A DNA stretch of 64,000 bases from Pyxicephalus adspersus (lineage: Eukaryota; Chordata; Amphibia; Anura; Pyxicephalidae): NCBI RefSeq assembly GCF_032062135.1, contig NC_092858.1:121922646-121986645 (forward strand), given 5' to 3'. Every line of letters begins with the position of its first letter. Within the stretch, counting starts at the first letter, position 1. Below the pieces are notes generated by a model. The model saw only the letters and a program-made list of their open reading frames with translations, did not search any database and was not told the DNA's origin. Below, in pieces: positions 36,543 through 48,343 of this stretch. A program made the position numbers and the translations under genes.

Positions 36543-37878
36543 TTAACCCCCTAACCGCTAAGCCCGTAATTTCTTGCACTAAATATTTTTGCTCTTTTGG
36601 TTAAGCCCGTATTTTTTCGCCTACACTAAAATCCCCACTTACCTGGTCCCGCTGTGCTAATCCAGCGTCGGTTCCGTGTTCCAGCGTCGGGTCCATGTTC
36701 CAGCGTCGTCCTCCAGCGTCGGGTGTCCCTCTCCTTAAAAGAAACCCGGCCGGCTTAGAGGAGAAAGCCAGCTGGCTTTCTTTTCTAAGCCAGCCGGCTT
36801 CCTCTCCCTCCTCTCCCTGTCCCTATCCCTGTGCCTCTCCCTGTCCAGCGTCGATCGCTGGACAAAAAAAAAAATACTCACCTTCTTCCTCCGTTCCTCC
36901 GGACACGTCCTTCCTCTTCTGTGTTCAGCCGGCGAGTGCAGAGACGATCACCGGGGTTTCCCGGTGACGTCGCTGCGTGCGTCGGCGCGGGAGGGAGGCG
37001 GGGCGGCAAATTCAAAATTTTGCATTGAGTTCCTTTGTATTGAACTCAATACAAAAAAGCTGTATTGAGTTCAATACAAAGAAATCCTTATATAATATAT
37101 ATATAATTGTATTATATATATATTATATAAGCTACTGTACATTACATTTTACACTTTTTTTTTTTTTAACTTTTTTTAGTTTTTTTTAAAGATTTTTTTT
37201 TTTATGTTTTTTTTATGTTTTATAAAAAAAAAATTTAATTATTAAATTTATAAAATTTTGGACATATTTTGGTGAGTTATGCGGTAATTCGGTGAATTAG
37301 AGCCTACAATCCAAAATAAATTTCCATGCAAAAAATGTAACACTTTTTGCATGGAAGTTTGGAAAGAATTAGAATACCCGGCATTTGCGTACGCGTCCCT
37401 CGGCGATTCCTGATGATGCGCGTGCGTGCGCCCGTCGATGAGGGTCGTAGCGGAAAATTCAAATTTTTTGTATTGGATTTAATACAAAGTCCTGTATCCA
37501 ATCCAATACAAAATAATAGAAAATATATTTATGTGGTTTTGTCTATAGGTATGTGACGGACACTAGGGAGGTGTTTTAGAAAAATATATTACTATACATT
37601 ATACCGAATTATCGCATTTTCAGTATTTTTCATTTATTTATGTGTTCTTGTTTAAGCTGATGTTTGTGTTTTTCCTTTAATTTTATTAAAAGTTTTTTTT
37701 TTTTTTTTACATGATTGTGTGTTTCAAACATTTTTTATATTCATGATATCTACTAGAACCCTATTCGGACATATTTCTGTAAGTTACAGGTCTACAATTT
37801 AAAAAAAAAAATTTCATGAAAACCTGTGACGCTTTTGGAACAGAAATCTAGAAATCAGTGTAACGCTCAGGTGGTTAA
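36543..37878. mobile_element. piggyBac-like element, composite copy P2a
   Basis: TTAA at 36,543-36,546 and 37,875-37,878 bounds about 1,328 bp. The left end is CCCCCTAACCGCTAAGCCCG; the right end is GTAACGCTCAGGTGG. It matches the element at 62,243-63,138 in opposite orientation. The GC-rich side carries TCCAGCGTCG repeated several times (36,663-36,855) and a GCCGGCTTAGA/TCTAAGCCAGCCGGC stem (about 36,750-36,800). The other side carries hairpins at 37,033-37,081 and 37,466-37,512. A second, P1-like module sits inside: TTTCCATGCAAAAA/TTTTTGCATGGAA at 37,321-37,350 and a CACTAGGGAGGT end-like string at 37,561. This suggests nesting or a chimera. No transposase is present; the open frames here are shadows. 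Confidence 0.75.
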
Positions 37879-38105
37879 AGAAAAGAGCATTAGAACAAGC
37901 TAAACAAACACAAGTCAAAATGTATCTCTGGCAACAAATTAAATTACAAAAGGGTGTTCTGATTACATTTAACCCCAACCTATTTCCCCACTTTTCTGTA
38001 GGTTTCTTTATTCAGGTGATGCCGGATATCCTCTGATTCCTCTTGTTCCTTCAAAATGGGTTGAGTGAATAGTTAAATTCAACCTAAATTAGAAGCTTAG
38101 TCAAT

Positions 38106-38330
38106 GGACCTGATTTATTGAAGCTCTCCAAAGCTGGAGAAAATACATTTTTATCAGTGAACCTGGAACCCAAGCAGCAAACCTGGAATAGATCTCCTAA
38201 AGTGATTTACTATGTGTTAGCAGATGTTTTCAATCCTGGACTAGATCCATTTCAGGTTTTCTGGATCACCCAGGTTCTCTGATAAAAGGTTATCCTCCCC
38301 AGTCTTGGAAAGCTTTAATATATCAAGGCC
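38106..38330. mobile_element. Palindromic MITE, family A, copy 3
   Basis: It begins GGACCTGATTTATTGAAGCT and ends AAAGCTTTAATATATCAAGG. The inner part has TTTTCAATCCTGGACTAGAT and CTGGATCACCCAGG. It is about 225 bp, palindromic and non-coding. Confidence 0.8.
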
Positions 38331-39440
38331 TGTGATTCTGCAGGGGGGCAGTGGGGCTAAGTATTGCAGCCAAAGCATTTTTTTATGTGTAACTCATGTC
38401 ATGGACTGTCATTTTGAGCATATAGCATTTGCTATATAAGGCATATTCCATTATTCTTCTTTAGAAATGAATAGTCAAAGTAGGGTCAATTCACTGAAGC
38501 ACGTGAGTTTTTTTCTCTTTTGTTATTTTACCGTACATTAATTTTATCCTGAAAATGTTTAATTCATAAGTATAAATTATCACAGATATAAAACAAGAGT
38601 TTGCTCCCCTTATTAAACACATTACAGTACCATCTTTGGACATATTCAAAAGGTATTTAAGATTTGATAATTTGAACAATCCTTTATAACTGAATGAATG
38701 CCATTTAAAACCTACTTTAACCTATAACGAGATGGAATCCATTAGTGTTATACCTTCTCTTCTGGGTTATGCTCTTCAAAAAACAACTACAATCAGTGCT
38801 ACTACAATCAGTGCTTACATACAATAAAGTGAATCTCTACTTCTCAAATACAGGATAACTGCAATTTATGCAGGTATCACTTTTAGATATTAAAGTGAAC
38901 CTGTATATATGCATTTCAAACAGCATCCAATACTTAATTCCCCTCCCCCCACACCAGTGCTTTGCGAGGAGTGAACTAAAGAAGCCCTACAGTAAAATCA
39001 CAGTTTAAGTTTACATAAGGCTGAGGATTTATATGCAAGTGATTGTGCCAAGCCAGACACAAATCAGCAGCTCTATCACAATTCCAATATATGAAAGCAC
39101 CAACCATTTTTATTGTTGGCATATGGTCTATAGAGATATAGGTGCAACAACCATACAAATGTACCTTATATATTTTACTTTAATGTGTAGTTATACAACT
39201 TAGTCATAGTATTATGTTTATTTTGTGTATAGTGTTCTTCCTAGTCAATCCTCATGAATGAAATCTTTTTTCCTAACAACTTGATTGGTAAAAGTCATAT
39301 CTGTCGACTTTCAATAGTGTTATGGATTAGTGGAAACATCTGCCACCCCACGTTACCTATTTTATTGCCTGGAAACAGGCGGTGGCTTATCAGGAGCATC
39401 TTCATGTCCCTTCACACCTATAATCCAAAAAGTATATGTA
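38331..39440. other. Unassigned AT-rich DNA
   Basis: Nothing recognisable apart from short chance open frames. Confidence 0.4.
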
Positions 39441-39890
39441 CAGGTAGTCCCCCAGATAAGGACATCTGACATACGGATGACTCCTGGATATGAACAGGAC
39501 TTTCCTGCTCGAATAGAGGCTTGTTTGGGGGAGGGGGACTTGCAGAAGAAATCTTTTGCTTTTCTGTAACATCTTGTAACTCTTGATGACCAAGATAAAC
39601 TCTGCAGTTGTTTCTTTTTGCATATCAAAGCACAGCTTGCTCCAGAAGTTAATGAATGTCTAGGCTTCATAAAGTTTTTTTTTTTTTACTTTGTTTTTTT
39701 ATTTTGTTGTGATTAACTCTCAGTGAGGATTTTATACAGTAACTGATACCATGCTGCTTAATATTATGTTGAGACAAACATCTGTCCTAATTGCGTTTAT
39801 GAAAATAATGTACCTGTTCCGACTTACATACAAATTCAATTTAAGAACAAACCTACAGTTCCTTTCTTGTATGTAACCCTGGAAATACCT
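39441..39890. mobile_element. Non-autonomous DNA transposon, family E, copy 1
   Basis: The left end CAGGTAGTCCCCCAGATAAG is mirrored by the right end, whose reverse complement is AGGTATTTCCAGGGTTACAT. Both continue into ACATAC-type sequence (CATCTGACATACGGATG at the left, CGACTTACATACAAATTCAA at the right). A partial second copy at 44,531 shares CTCTGCAGTTGTTTCTTTTT and GAATGTCTAGGCTTCATAAA. Overlapping 70-100-codon frames here are shadows. The target site is unclear; TA is possible at the left. Confidence 0.7.
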
Positions 39891-40158
39891 AATATTTGTA
39901 ATTTCCTGTTTCTCTGTTACATTGGAATAACATCTGTAGAAGCTGCCCTAAAGTGTTGCGGTCAAAATTCATGTTAAAGTCAAATTCATTTCTACAAGAA
40001 TTCATTCAGAAAAATAGTTTGAGATAGTTTGTTTTAAGGAGCGAAGAGCTGATGAATTTTACCGCTCTGGGGACTTGGGAGCTAGTGTTATTTTCATTAA
40101 TGTAATTTTCTAAATCCAGCATGGATGACAGCCATTGTTACTCCCAAAGATGCAGTAA

Positions 40159-40744
40159 TTAACCTCCCTAGCAGTAACCCCGATTGCTAAAAAGTTGCTA
40201 AAAGCGGTAACCCCGAGTCACACTCGGGGTAGGTAAACCTATGGAAGGAAATAGTAAATACAGCCTTACCTGATCCGCCGGCGTCCAGCACTGCCCATCA
40301 CCTCAATCTCCTTCTTGTTTCTTCTTTCTCCGGCTGGCTTCTGCACCCGATGAGTCACTGGAAAGTTACCGGTGACGTCTGTGCGTGTGTAAATTCAATA
40401 TCCATTTGTATTGCATTCAATACAAAATAACTGTATTGAATGCAATACATTGGATTTATATGTGTAAAAGCAGTACATTGTTTTCATGAACATTTATTTT
40501 ACAGTATATATATTAGTATAAGTATAACATGTATTTTTTTTTTAAAAATTAAAAAAAATGAATTTTTTTTTAAATATATGGATCTTTTTAATTTATTCAG
40601 TTTATTATTTTTACATGATTTGGTGTTTCAAACGTTATTATACTCATACTAATATATTATACTGTAAAATAAATTTTCATGAAAAACAATGTACCGCTTT
40701 TAGACATATAAAACCGGAAAGAAATGAACCACTAGGGAGGTTAA
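40159..40744. mobile_element. piggyBac-like MITE (TTAA), copy P1b
   Basis: The element spans 40,163-40,740 (578 bp) between TTAA at 40,159-40,162 and 40,741-40,744. Ends are CCTCCCTAGCAGTAACCCCG and CCACTAGGGAGG. GCGGTAACCCCGAGTCACAC/TCGGGGTAGG gives the subterminal hairpin. A GC-rich stretch of about 100 bp is followed by the variable hairpin TGTATTGCATTCAATAC ... GTATTGAATGCAATAC (40,409-40,449), then AT-rich DNA with ACATTGTTTTCATGAA (40,476-) and GAAAAACAATGTACCGC (40,681-), again inverted. No coding content. Confidence 0.85.
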
Positions 40745-40964
40745 GGGTGTGTAGCCATGAAGGGATGGGGTGTGTTATTTGCAGGTTTGCCAGGTAAAAA
40801 TAAAAAGTAAAATAATGCATCCACCTAAATTTAGAACTGTTAAGTTATATTATATTTTAGATATCTTTTTTTAGATATACATTAAAACTAAAATAGACAA
40901 TGTCATATAAATGTTTCTGATTGCCCCAAAGCCAGGTTTGTACAGTTACATTTAAAAGCATTTA

Positions 40965-41201
40965 TGAGGCCTAAATTATCAATAAAAACCGCGCTCGCTG
41001 GTCGCGCGTACTTTTGCACTTCCAGCGAGCCGGTTTCCTGCGGTCTGGAGTCGAGACCAGTAAACAGATCTTTTAATAGTTAAAAAAATAAAATAAAGTT
41101 GAGTTGGGGAGGATTTAATGTTAAAAGTATTTTCTATATATATATTTGTGTATATTGCTATATATATATATATATTTATTTATATCCTACAATAATTATA
41201 A

Positions 41202-41239
<38 letters not shown>

Positions 41240-41300
41240 TTCGGATCGCGAATACGAATGCGCGAGCGAGCGTCCGATTCTGCTTGATGAATCAGCCTCA
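40965..41300. mobile_element. CpG-rich MITE with internal (TA)n
   Basis: The left side reads TGAGGCCTAAATTATCAATA then ACCGCGCTCGCTGGTCGCGC. The right side, in reverse complement, reads TGAGGCTGATTCATCAAGCA then GGACGCTCGCTCGCGC. The ends are thus inverted copies over about 40 bp. Inside are the stem TCGCTGGTCGCGC/CAGCGAGCCGG and (TA)n runs at about 41,157-41,176 and 41,205-41,231. The CpG density at both ends stands out sharply from the AT-rich flanks. Confidence 0.65.
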
Positions 41301-42114
41301 TTGTGTACCTAATGTTGACAAAAATGTACCTACTCCAGCTCTGACTCCACAGCCCTGCCCATAAGTCTACCCGAGCTTCTAGGATAAAAATATGTATACA
41401 TGTGTAGAATGATTAAAAAAAAATGACTAAAGCTGACGACCCTCATGGATTGCTGCAATAATGATACCTATATTTATAGTATTTTACAACATATGCTATT
41501 TTTATTATGTCAGTTTAAATAAATCAAGAGTGTGTCAAAGAACTGTATAAATACCATCACTCATATCAAAGTATGAGCAATACCTCTTCTAAATCAGAAT
41601 TTCAGAATAAATGGAGGAAAAAGGCAATCAGGCCCTAGGTATGGAATAATAATGTAAGGCAATTAAATTGCAGCATAATCAGCATTATACTATGATATTG
41701 TAAGAAAGAGATAGATGTGAATATAGATAATGTAGCTTCAAGATTGAATTCCACCCTCTGGAGCTCATACTGGAAGCCGGAACAATGAATCATATAGAAT
41801 GATAATACCTTTTTTTGTAGTCAGAAGAAAGCCTCAATTTCCAAGAATATCACTCTTTTCATCTGTATGAAAGAACTAATTGTAAAATAATAGAAATGAT
41901 TGAAAAAGAAATATCTCTATTTATAAAATGTTTTAATTCCTTTTTTGCAAAGTATGATGAAATAATTAAATCAGCTGCAGTTTGCCAAGTTTTAGTGTAA
42001 TGTAATTATAGATGAGAAATTAAAATCCTTAATATTGTTTATTTAATGTATATGACACAAATGGAAACCGCTGTGCATCTATTAACTGTGTTTTCTCTAA
42101 CAAGGCTAGGACAA

Positions 42115-42250
42115 GTCCTCTTTTAGGTAATGAGCCATTTACCGTTTAATTAGCTAATGGTTCTAATTAGTTAATTACATAGGTAGACATTAAAACAATG
42201 CTCATTTCCTCTTCACATCTTCATAATTTGCACTCCTAAATTACACAATA
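42115..42250. promoter_or_regulatory. Candidate enhancer: cluster of TAAT(TA) sites
   Basis: Within 60 bases (42,121-42,180) there are GGTAATGAG, GTTTAATTAGCTAATGG and TCTAATTAGTTAATTACA: five or more homeodomain-type TAAT cores on both strands in non-repetitive sequence. Such clustering is common in conserved developmental enhancers, but AT-rich DNA also yields it by chance. Alignment to other vertebrates is needed. Confidence 0.3.
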
Positions 42251-43530
42251 TATTAATCAGCTATTTTAGAAACATTTTTGCAAGTGTTACATTTTTTTTT
42301 GCATTAACATGTTTTTAAAAGCAAATAATATTTTGCCTTTTTTAACAAAGATGCAGTGCCTTCCTCTCACTATGTACAGATGTAGATGCAAAAATGTATT
42401 GTTGACTTGATGGTTAAACATTATACTAAAGTCTTTTTTTAGAGTAAAATGTGCAGTGTCAGATCTGCACATTTGAATCTGAATTTTCAGGTTTGACAAA
42501 TGTTCTCTGAATTTTGTCAAATTAATTGGGTTGAACCCTTTGAAACTGATTTTGTCCAACCAAACATCAGATGAGAGCCTTTTGCTCAGGTACACAAAGG
42601 GCCATGTTCCCAATGGTAGGTGTTGTCAATGACAGTTCCCATCATGACATTATTTTCTTTTCACTTAATAAAAGATATACTATATGGATCTTTTTCAATC
42701 TTTTATTAACAGTGTAAAATGATTGGAATCTCTGCCATGTTTTTTTGTGCAGTCTGATAAAAGATTTATTTAGCAGAATAGCAGAAGGTTATAACTTGTG
42801 GCATGCTTGTGAAATATATCACTTATGTATTATTGGCATTTTAGCAAACATTTCAGCCTAATCTGAGACTGATTATGTGATCACAGCCTTGTAGCAATCC
42901 ACACAGAAACATTTTTTTGGAGGAACAATTTAAAAAGGAAAATTTCTAAAATTCTTTACTAGTTAATGCATTGGTAAAAGAAGTAAATCAAAATGTACAA
43001 AAACATCTTAACAAATGCTTCTTAACAAAGGCATATGTAAGCTAAAATAATCAATTTATCCAGGTGAACAGAATGGAATCTGACCTGATTTGGAAAATCA
43101 GAATTAGAATTTATATTTTTCTTAATAAGCCATACATGTAAATGACAGATCTTGCTGTAAGACAAATTGGCTGAGCTCTAAATGAAATATCAGTAACCTC
43201 CATGGTGTAGTTTATTGGGGTACCTTGTATATATGACAGGAGCAGTTTGGGTACATTCAGTTGAGTGCTGCACAGTTTAGAGCCCATTATGGCCCCTTAA
43301 GTATTAATATTTACCCTTGTAATATGTTATCCAACAGCTAAGCCTTATTATACCAGTCATTGACATGTATATGTCAGATAAAATTGCTGAGGTTGGAATA
43401 TATTTTGCCTTCTCTGGTTCCTCAATCCTCAATGTTAATTACATGTTTTAAAAAATAAGTTTCTCTTTTATTACATAACTAATTTTAGATGCAGTAATTG
43501 GATTTTTGTGTTTCTCAAACCACTGTAGGC

Positions 43531-43622
43531 AGATCATGTCTGACTGGAAGGATCTGCACTGACCTGTACCTAGCATTTGGAAAACATCACAGGACCCTGC
43601 CTCAGTACATCTCTCACCCCCA
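43531..43622 (+). other. Candidate exon-like segment (weak)
   Basis: CTCAAACCACTGTAG forms a modest acceptor, and CCCCAA followed by GTAAGTACC a strong donor, about 92 bases apart. One frame is open throughout and reads RSCLTGRICTDLYLAFGKHH. I do not recognise it. The acceptor lacks a long pyrimidine tract. Confidence 0.15.
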
Positions 43623-44530
43623 AGTAAGTACCTGCTTCTGTTTCCTACACACTGATGTAAGTGAAAAAGAGGAGACTGTGCTTTAGCAGGACAGGTGTCA
43701 AACACACACACACACACACTTTTAGTGGTGGGGGGCATTGAGAACAATAATATTCTATATGCCCAGTTTTTTACTGTTAAAACATAACATAAACATAAAA
43801 CATACTTTAGATATAAATAGCACACACTGGAAATCATACTCATTAGAGGTAATCAGGGAATCGCAGACTTTGGTGTCTCATATCAAAATAATAGGCGTTC
43901 AGAATATCAAAAAAAAAAAAAAAAAAAAAAAAACGGGCAAGTATAGATTTTTGTTCCCTTTTGATTCTACTGTGCACTTCACTGCATGTTATATATCCTC
44001 GCACAACATTTAAAGAGACAACATTTTACATTACTCATTTTCTGGATGGCGGCAATAAGCCTTTAAAGGGAGGAACACTTGTAAGCCTAAGGCATATGTA
44101 CACATAAATTTATATTTATACAATGTGTTGTAAATAAATAGGTTGTATATGAATAAATTAGGAAATTGCAAAATGCTTGCAGAATTAGAAGGTTCCTTTG
44201 CAGTATAAACATCAATTTGTAGTAAGTGTATATCCTACTCCAAATTACCTTAGCTTTCAAAAAGAGAAAAAAAAAATGAATGAATATGGATTTTCTTTTC
44301 CAGGATGAAGACAAGGAATGCTGTTTTTTGTTGCTTCAATTTAAGCACCACTAAAACTCGGGGCTGTTTTAGCTTAATAGGTTTAATTTGGAGCATGTGC
44401 TCATCTACCAGCCTGCTAGTGTAAGTATAGATCTAACAGTGTGATATTTTAGTTTTGAGGGTTAAAAAGGTAAACAGATAGGGGTTAAAGGCAGCAAGTT
44501 TTGATTTTTTTAATAAAGTAAGAATAAGTA

Positions 44531-44745
44531 CAGGTAGTCCTCAAGTTAAAGACATCTGACATACAGATAACTCCTAGATACGAACGGGGCTTCACTGGGG
44601 ATTTGCATGTCTTTTGCTGTTCTTCAACCTATTATAACTCTTTAATGACCAGAACAAACTCTGCAGTTGTTTCTTTTTACATCAAAGCACAGCTTGCACC
44701 AGAAGTTAATGAATGTCTAGGCTTCATAAAGTTTTTTGTTAGTTA
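44531..44745. mobile_element. DNA transposon, family E, partial copy 2
   Basis: It starts CAGGTAGTCCTCAAGTTAAA and shares TCTGCAGTTGTTTCTTTTTA and CATCAAAGCACAGCTTGCAC with the copy at 39,441. It stops after GCTTCATAAAGTTTTT; the right half is missing. Confidence 0.65.
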
Positions 44746-44929
44746 CTTGTTAACTATTTAAATATGGTGTTTTTTTGGGGTGGTTTAAATATTAGTTTTA
44801 AAAATAGTATTAAAATAAGTGAGGTGGTAAAGGTTTTTTGCAGTGCCTCAAAGTAGAAGCAGTTTAGTAGCTGACTGTTACCATCTAAAAGTAACTTTTT
44901 TGTGGCAATAGTTGTTGTAATAGTTATAT

Positions 44930-45430
44930 GTCTAAAAGCGGTACATTGTTTTTCATGAAAATTTATTTTACAGGATAATATAATAGTATGAGTATAATAA
45001 AGTTTGAAACACAAAATCATGTAAAAATAATAAATATATATTTTTTCAAATTTTTTAAAACATTTAAAAAAAAATAAATATTATGCTCATACTATTATAA
45101 TATACTGAAAAATAAATGTTCATGAAATACAATGTACTGCTTTTACACTTTTAAATCCAATGTATTGCATTCAATACAGTTATTTTGTATTGAATGCAAT
45201 ACAAATGGATTTTGAATTTCCCGCCCTGCCTAACGGGCAATGTACACACGCACCGACGTCACACGGAACTCCCCCGGTGACTCATCGTGTGCAGAAGATG
45301 CCGGAGGAAGAAGGAAGACGACAGGGATCGCGGCAAACGGGTACCTACCCCGAGTGTGACTTGGGATTACCGCTTTTACCAACTTTTTTCTACCCCGAGT
45401 CACACTCGTGTATACTGCTAGGAAGGTTAA
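44930..45430. mobile_element. piggyBac-like MITE, copy P1c (one end missing)
   Basis: Inverted relative to copy P1b. The preserved end reads ACTGCTAGGAAGG then TTAA (45,427-45,430), preceded by two CCCGAGT-type hairpin units (near 45,346 and 45,400). The GC-rich block lies at about 45,215-45,340. The hairpin TGTATTGCATTCAATACAGT...GTATTGAATGCAATAC is at 45,163-45,203. Further left are TAAAAGCGGTACATTG (44,934-) and its inverted partner CAATGTACTGCTTTTA near 45,130. The other terminus and TTAA are not found. The preserved TTAA is also the TTAA inside family-A MITE sequence that follows, so the element inserted into that MITE. Confidence 0.75.
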
Positions 45431-46076
45431 AGCTCTCCAAGTCTGGAGAGAATACATTTTCATCAGTGAAGCTGGGTGATTTTTAAGGCAGTCTTCTACT
45501 CTGATCCCCAATCAGCTGTCCCTCTTTCCCTGATGAGTTTTGTTTACTGCACTGGGAGAGAATGTAACTTATGCAACTCAACGTGTAGTTAGATCACTCT
45601 TAAAACTTTATTGTTAGCACACAGTTTATATACCAGTTCAAAGGCATGATCAGTGCACACATGACTACAGACAACTAGCAGACATGACAAATGTCCTTGT
45701 GGTTTTCTTAGAACAGGATATTTTTGTCAAGGGACAGATAAATAGACCAAGGGAGGAAAGGGAGAGTTTCAAGGCAAAAAGGGGGGAGTGGACGTTAGTT
45801 TACTGATAAGAAGAGTACAACTAGTTTCATAATAATTCAATCATCTACAAAACATAACAAAAGCACAAAAATTATTAACTTCAAGACTCAGCAAAATTCC
45901 TCAGTCCTTACGGTGATCCAACAAATCTTGAACAGATCTGGTCTACGATTGAAAACATTTGCTAACAAATAGCAAATTACTTTTAGGGAATCCAATTCAG
46001 GTTTGCTGGAATTCCCAGGTTTACTGGAAAAAAGTGTATCCTCTTTAGCCTTTGAGAGCACCAATAAATCAGGGCC
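45427..46076. mobile_element. Palindromic MITE, family A, copy 4, interrupted
   Basis: The left arm survives at 45,427-45,480 (TTAAAGCTCTCCAAGTCTGG ... GCTGGGTGAT). The rest continues at 45,912-46,076 (GGTGATCCAACAAATCTTGA ... CACCAATAAATCAGGGCC). A 431-bp insertion splits it at GGTGAT. Its first bases are replaced by the piggyBac-like copy P1c. Confidence 0.8.
45475..45917 (-). mobile_element. LTR-like 431-bp insertion with 6-bp duplication
   Basis: The insertion 45,481-45,911 is flanked by GGTGAT at 45,475-45,480 and 45,912-45,917. Comparison with intact family-A copies shows that this is a true target duplication. On the minus strand it reads GTAAGGACTGAGG at the start, with TATATAAACTGTG (near 45,622) and CAATAAAG (near 45,612). 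This is the layout of a short LTR promoter/polyadenylation region. Clean TG...CA ends are not visible, so the class is probable, not proven. Confidence 0.6.
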
Positions 46077-48343
46077 AATATTCTGATAATTAATTGAAGT
46101 CCTAAAACAGAAAATTCTCCCCTTTTAATAATTTTTTCATAAAGGAAGTGTTGGGAGTTCTAAATGGATGTAACTCAATAATTTGTACACATGATACAGC
46201 TTGTGACCTTATTTAACATTTATCAGTGTGATCTGTCCACAAGTGATCAGAACCTGTTAAAAATGCTGTTTTTTTTAAAAATTAAAAAAATAAATATTTT
46301 CCTTATTTAAAAGGTTTAGCCACTCTTTTATAGAATATTAAAAATGTTATGATACATCTACTTCAAAATTTAAACTGAAACTAGATCAGAGTTGAAATAT
46401 TTCCTGTGTATAGTAGCCTACATGTTTTCTGTAATCTATTAATATTCTAAATTTTTATATGAAAAAAATACAATATATGAAGTTGCACATATTTATATAA
46501 ATATATATAACACACAATACATCAGTTTATTTAGAATTAGAATCCATGTGGACCGAGTGTTATCAGTAAAATCGAACGGTGTAATTTTAGTTATGTTTTT
46601 CTTGTTAGTGGCAATATTTAGGCGTGAATTTGTCTAATTTTCATTTTAGCAAAATGCTTTAAAGTCTATGATCACTGAATTTTCAAGTTATTTGTAAAAC
46701 CCCTGCACACAGCATTGTCACTAAAATTGCTGGAAGGGGGATCCAGGGGACAGGTGGGGTTATATCTCAATATAATTTAAAAACAACTAAAAGCATATGG
46801 TTTCATATAAATTCATGTGTACATGGAAACATTTGTTTTCAAGCTAGCCAGAGGTTAATTTGTTTTAGAGCTAGCCAGACGTTAAGTTACATAAGAGTTT
46901 AGCTTGTTAACATCCTAATACAATATTTAATACTAAGTTTGATAAAAAGTCAACGGCAACATCCAAAAAATAGTTCAAAATATTTGTTTTAATGCTAGTC
47001 AGAGGTTAATTTATTAGAATTTAGCCAATTACCATTCTAATACATTAATTAATAAGAGGGTTTGGTACCAAGTCAATTGGCAATATTTTTTTATATGTGA
47101 TATTTTAGGTTGTATATATTATGCAGACACTTGTTGGCTGCAGCTGAGAAAAATATTTGATTTATCGAAAAAATAGCATATTTAAAAAAAAAAATCATGA
47201 GATGTTTCCATTATCTTCACAGGTACTTCTACCTCCTTATCACCTCCCGCCAGAAATTTTAAATGAATTGTTAATTGCAAACTACAACAATGCGCCTTTG
47301 CAGTTAACATAAATTGCCATCCAACAAAAATGTATTCTTTAATGAAGTTTTCGCTATACCACATATTTTCATTAAAATTTTTTTTAAAGTTTTAGCCAGA
47401 GATGGGCTTTAAATCACAACTCCTGCTGCCCCATTGAACATGTTTTATTACATATTGTACATAAATTGTAAAACAAAACAAAAAGTGTGTTTATCTAAAA
47501 GTGATTGAAAAGTTTTTACCATTTCTTTAAACTGCTTTTTCTGTAAGTATTTCAGATATGGGTAGCATAGCTTTAATTCTGCTGTAGTTGATGTTTATTA
47601 TTTATGTCTATTGATGTCAGATGTATGGAGCAAAATACATAAAGTAATTGTAAATTGTAAGTAAAAATAACTTTAATAACTGTATCCACTGTTTCTGTTG
47701 ATACATGGTGCCATAACATGTTGCATGTCACTAGTGTAGAAACAACAGAAAATAAAAAAATAATAAAACTAAGAACAACAAGTTGTCTGATTAATTTCTG
47801 CAAGTTTACCATTACAAGCAGTCACTTCTCAAACTGATACTGACAGCCTATTTTAGTCAGTAGTTTTGTCATCAACTACAGAGTACAGTCTTTGATGTTC
47901 TGAGTTCTGGATAGGTCATATCAGATTAACTGAAATTTAATTAAACCCCAGGGGCTTTTTAAACATTTCATGAAATGTTTTATTTTGCCTGGTACTGTTA
48001 ATTACTTGTGTTGCATTTTAATTTACCAGGGTAAACAAGCACAATGTTAAGTTGCTTTAGCATCTGAAAAATATTTTATTGAATTATGCTTTGATTTATA
48101 TATCTATTACTGTATATTGTTATTTATTTGCATATTGTATTTACATCATTAGCTAGCATTTAATAAAATAGGTTTTGTATGTTCTGTATGTAATTTTTAT
48201 AGGACCCCAAAGTGATTGCATCTGTCTTACTACTTAAATAGAAACAATAACAACTAGCATGAATTTACCTCATTAATTAGGTTACTATAACTTATTACAT
48301 TTAAGTTAGTGTTTTTTACATGTATAAATGTGGATAACTATTT

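Larger units (their letters stand above)
41301..44530. other. Largely single-copy DNA
   Basis: No transposon borders are visible. It contains the TAAT-rich block at 42,115-42,250 and an exon-like segment at 43,531-43,622 (both listed), a (CA)n run at 43,701-43,719 and an A-run of about 24 at 43,909-43,932. The 131-codon minus-strand frame at 43,448-43,843 crosses the CA repeat and is not credible as a gene. Confidence 0.4.

Noticed and set aside
41205..41231. (TA)n tracts here and elsewhere as possible functional elements
   Set aside because: Plain microsatellites are common in AT-rich vertebrate DNA; only their position next to LTR starts was kept as a finding.
42287..42613. Minus-strand frame with a YLSKRLS string that recalls retroviral-type pol
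   Set aside because: Only about eight residues look similar and the rest does not follow any pol domain, so it is likely coincidence.
43448..43843. 131-codon minus-strand open frame
   Set aside because: It reads through the (CA)n repeat (VCVCVF) and low-complexity flanks, has no recognised domain, and overlaps open frames on the other strand.
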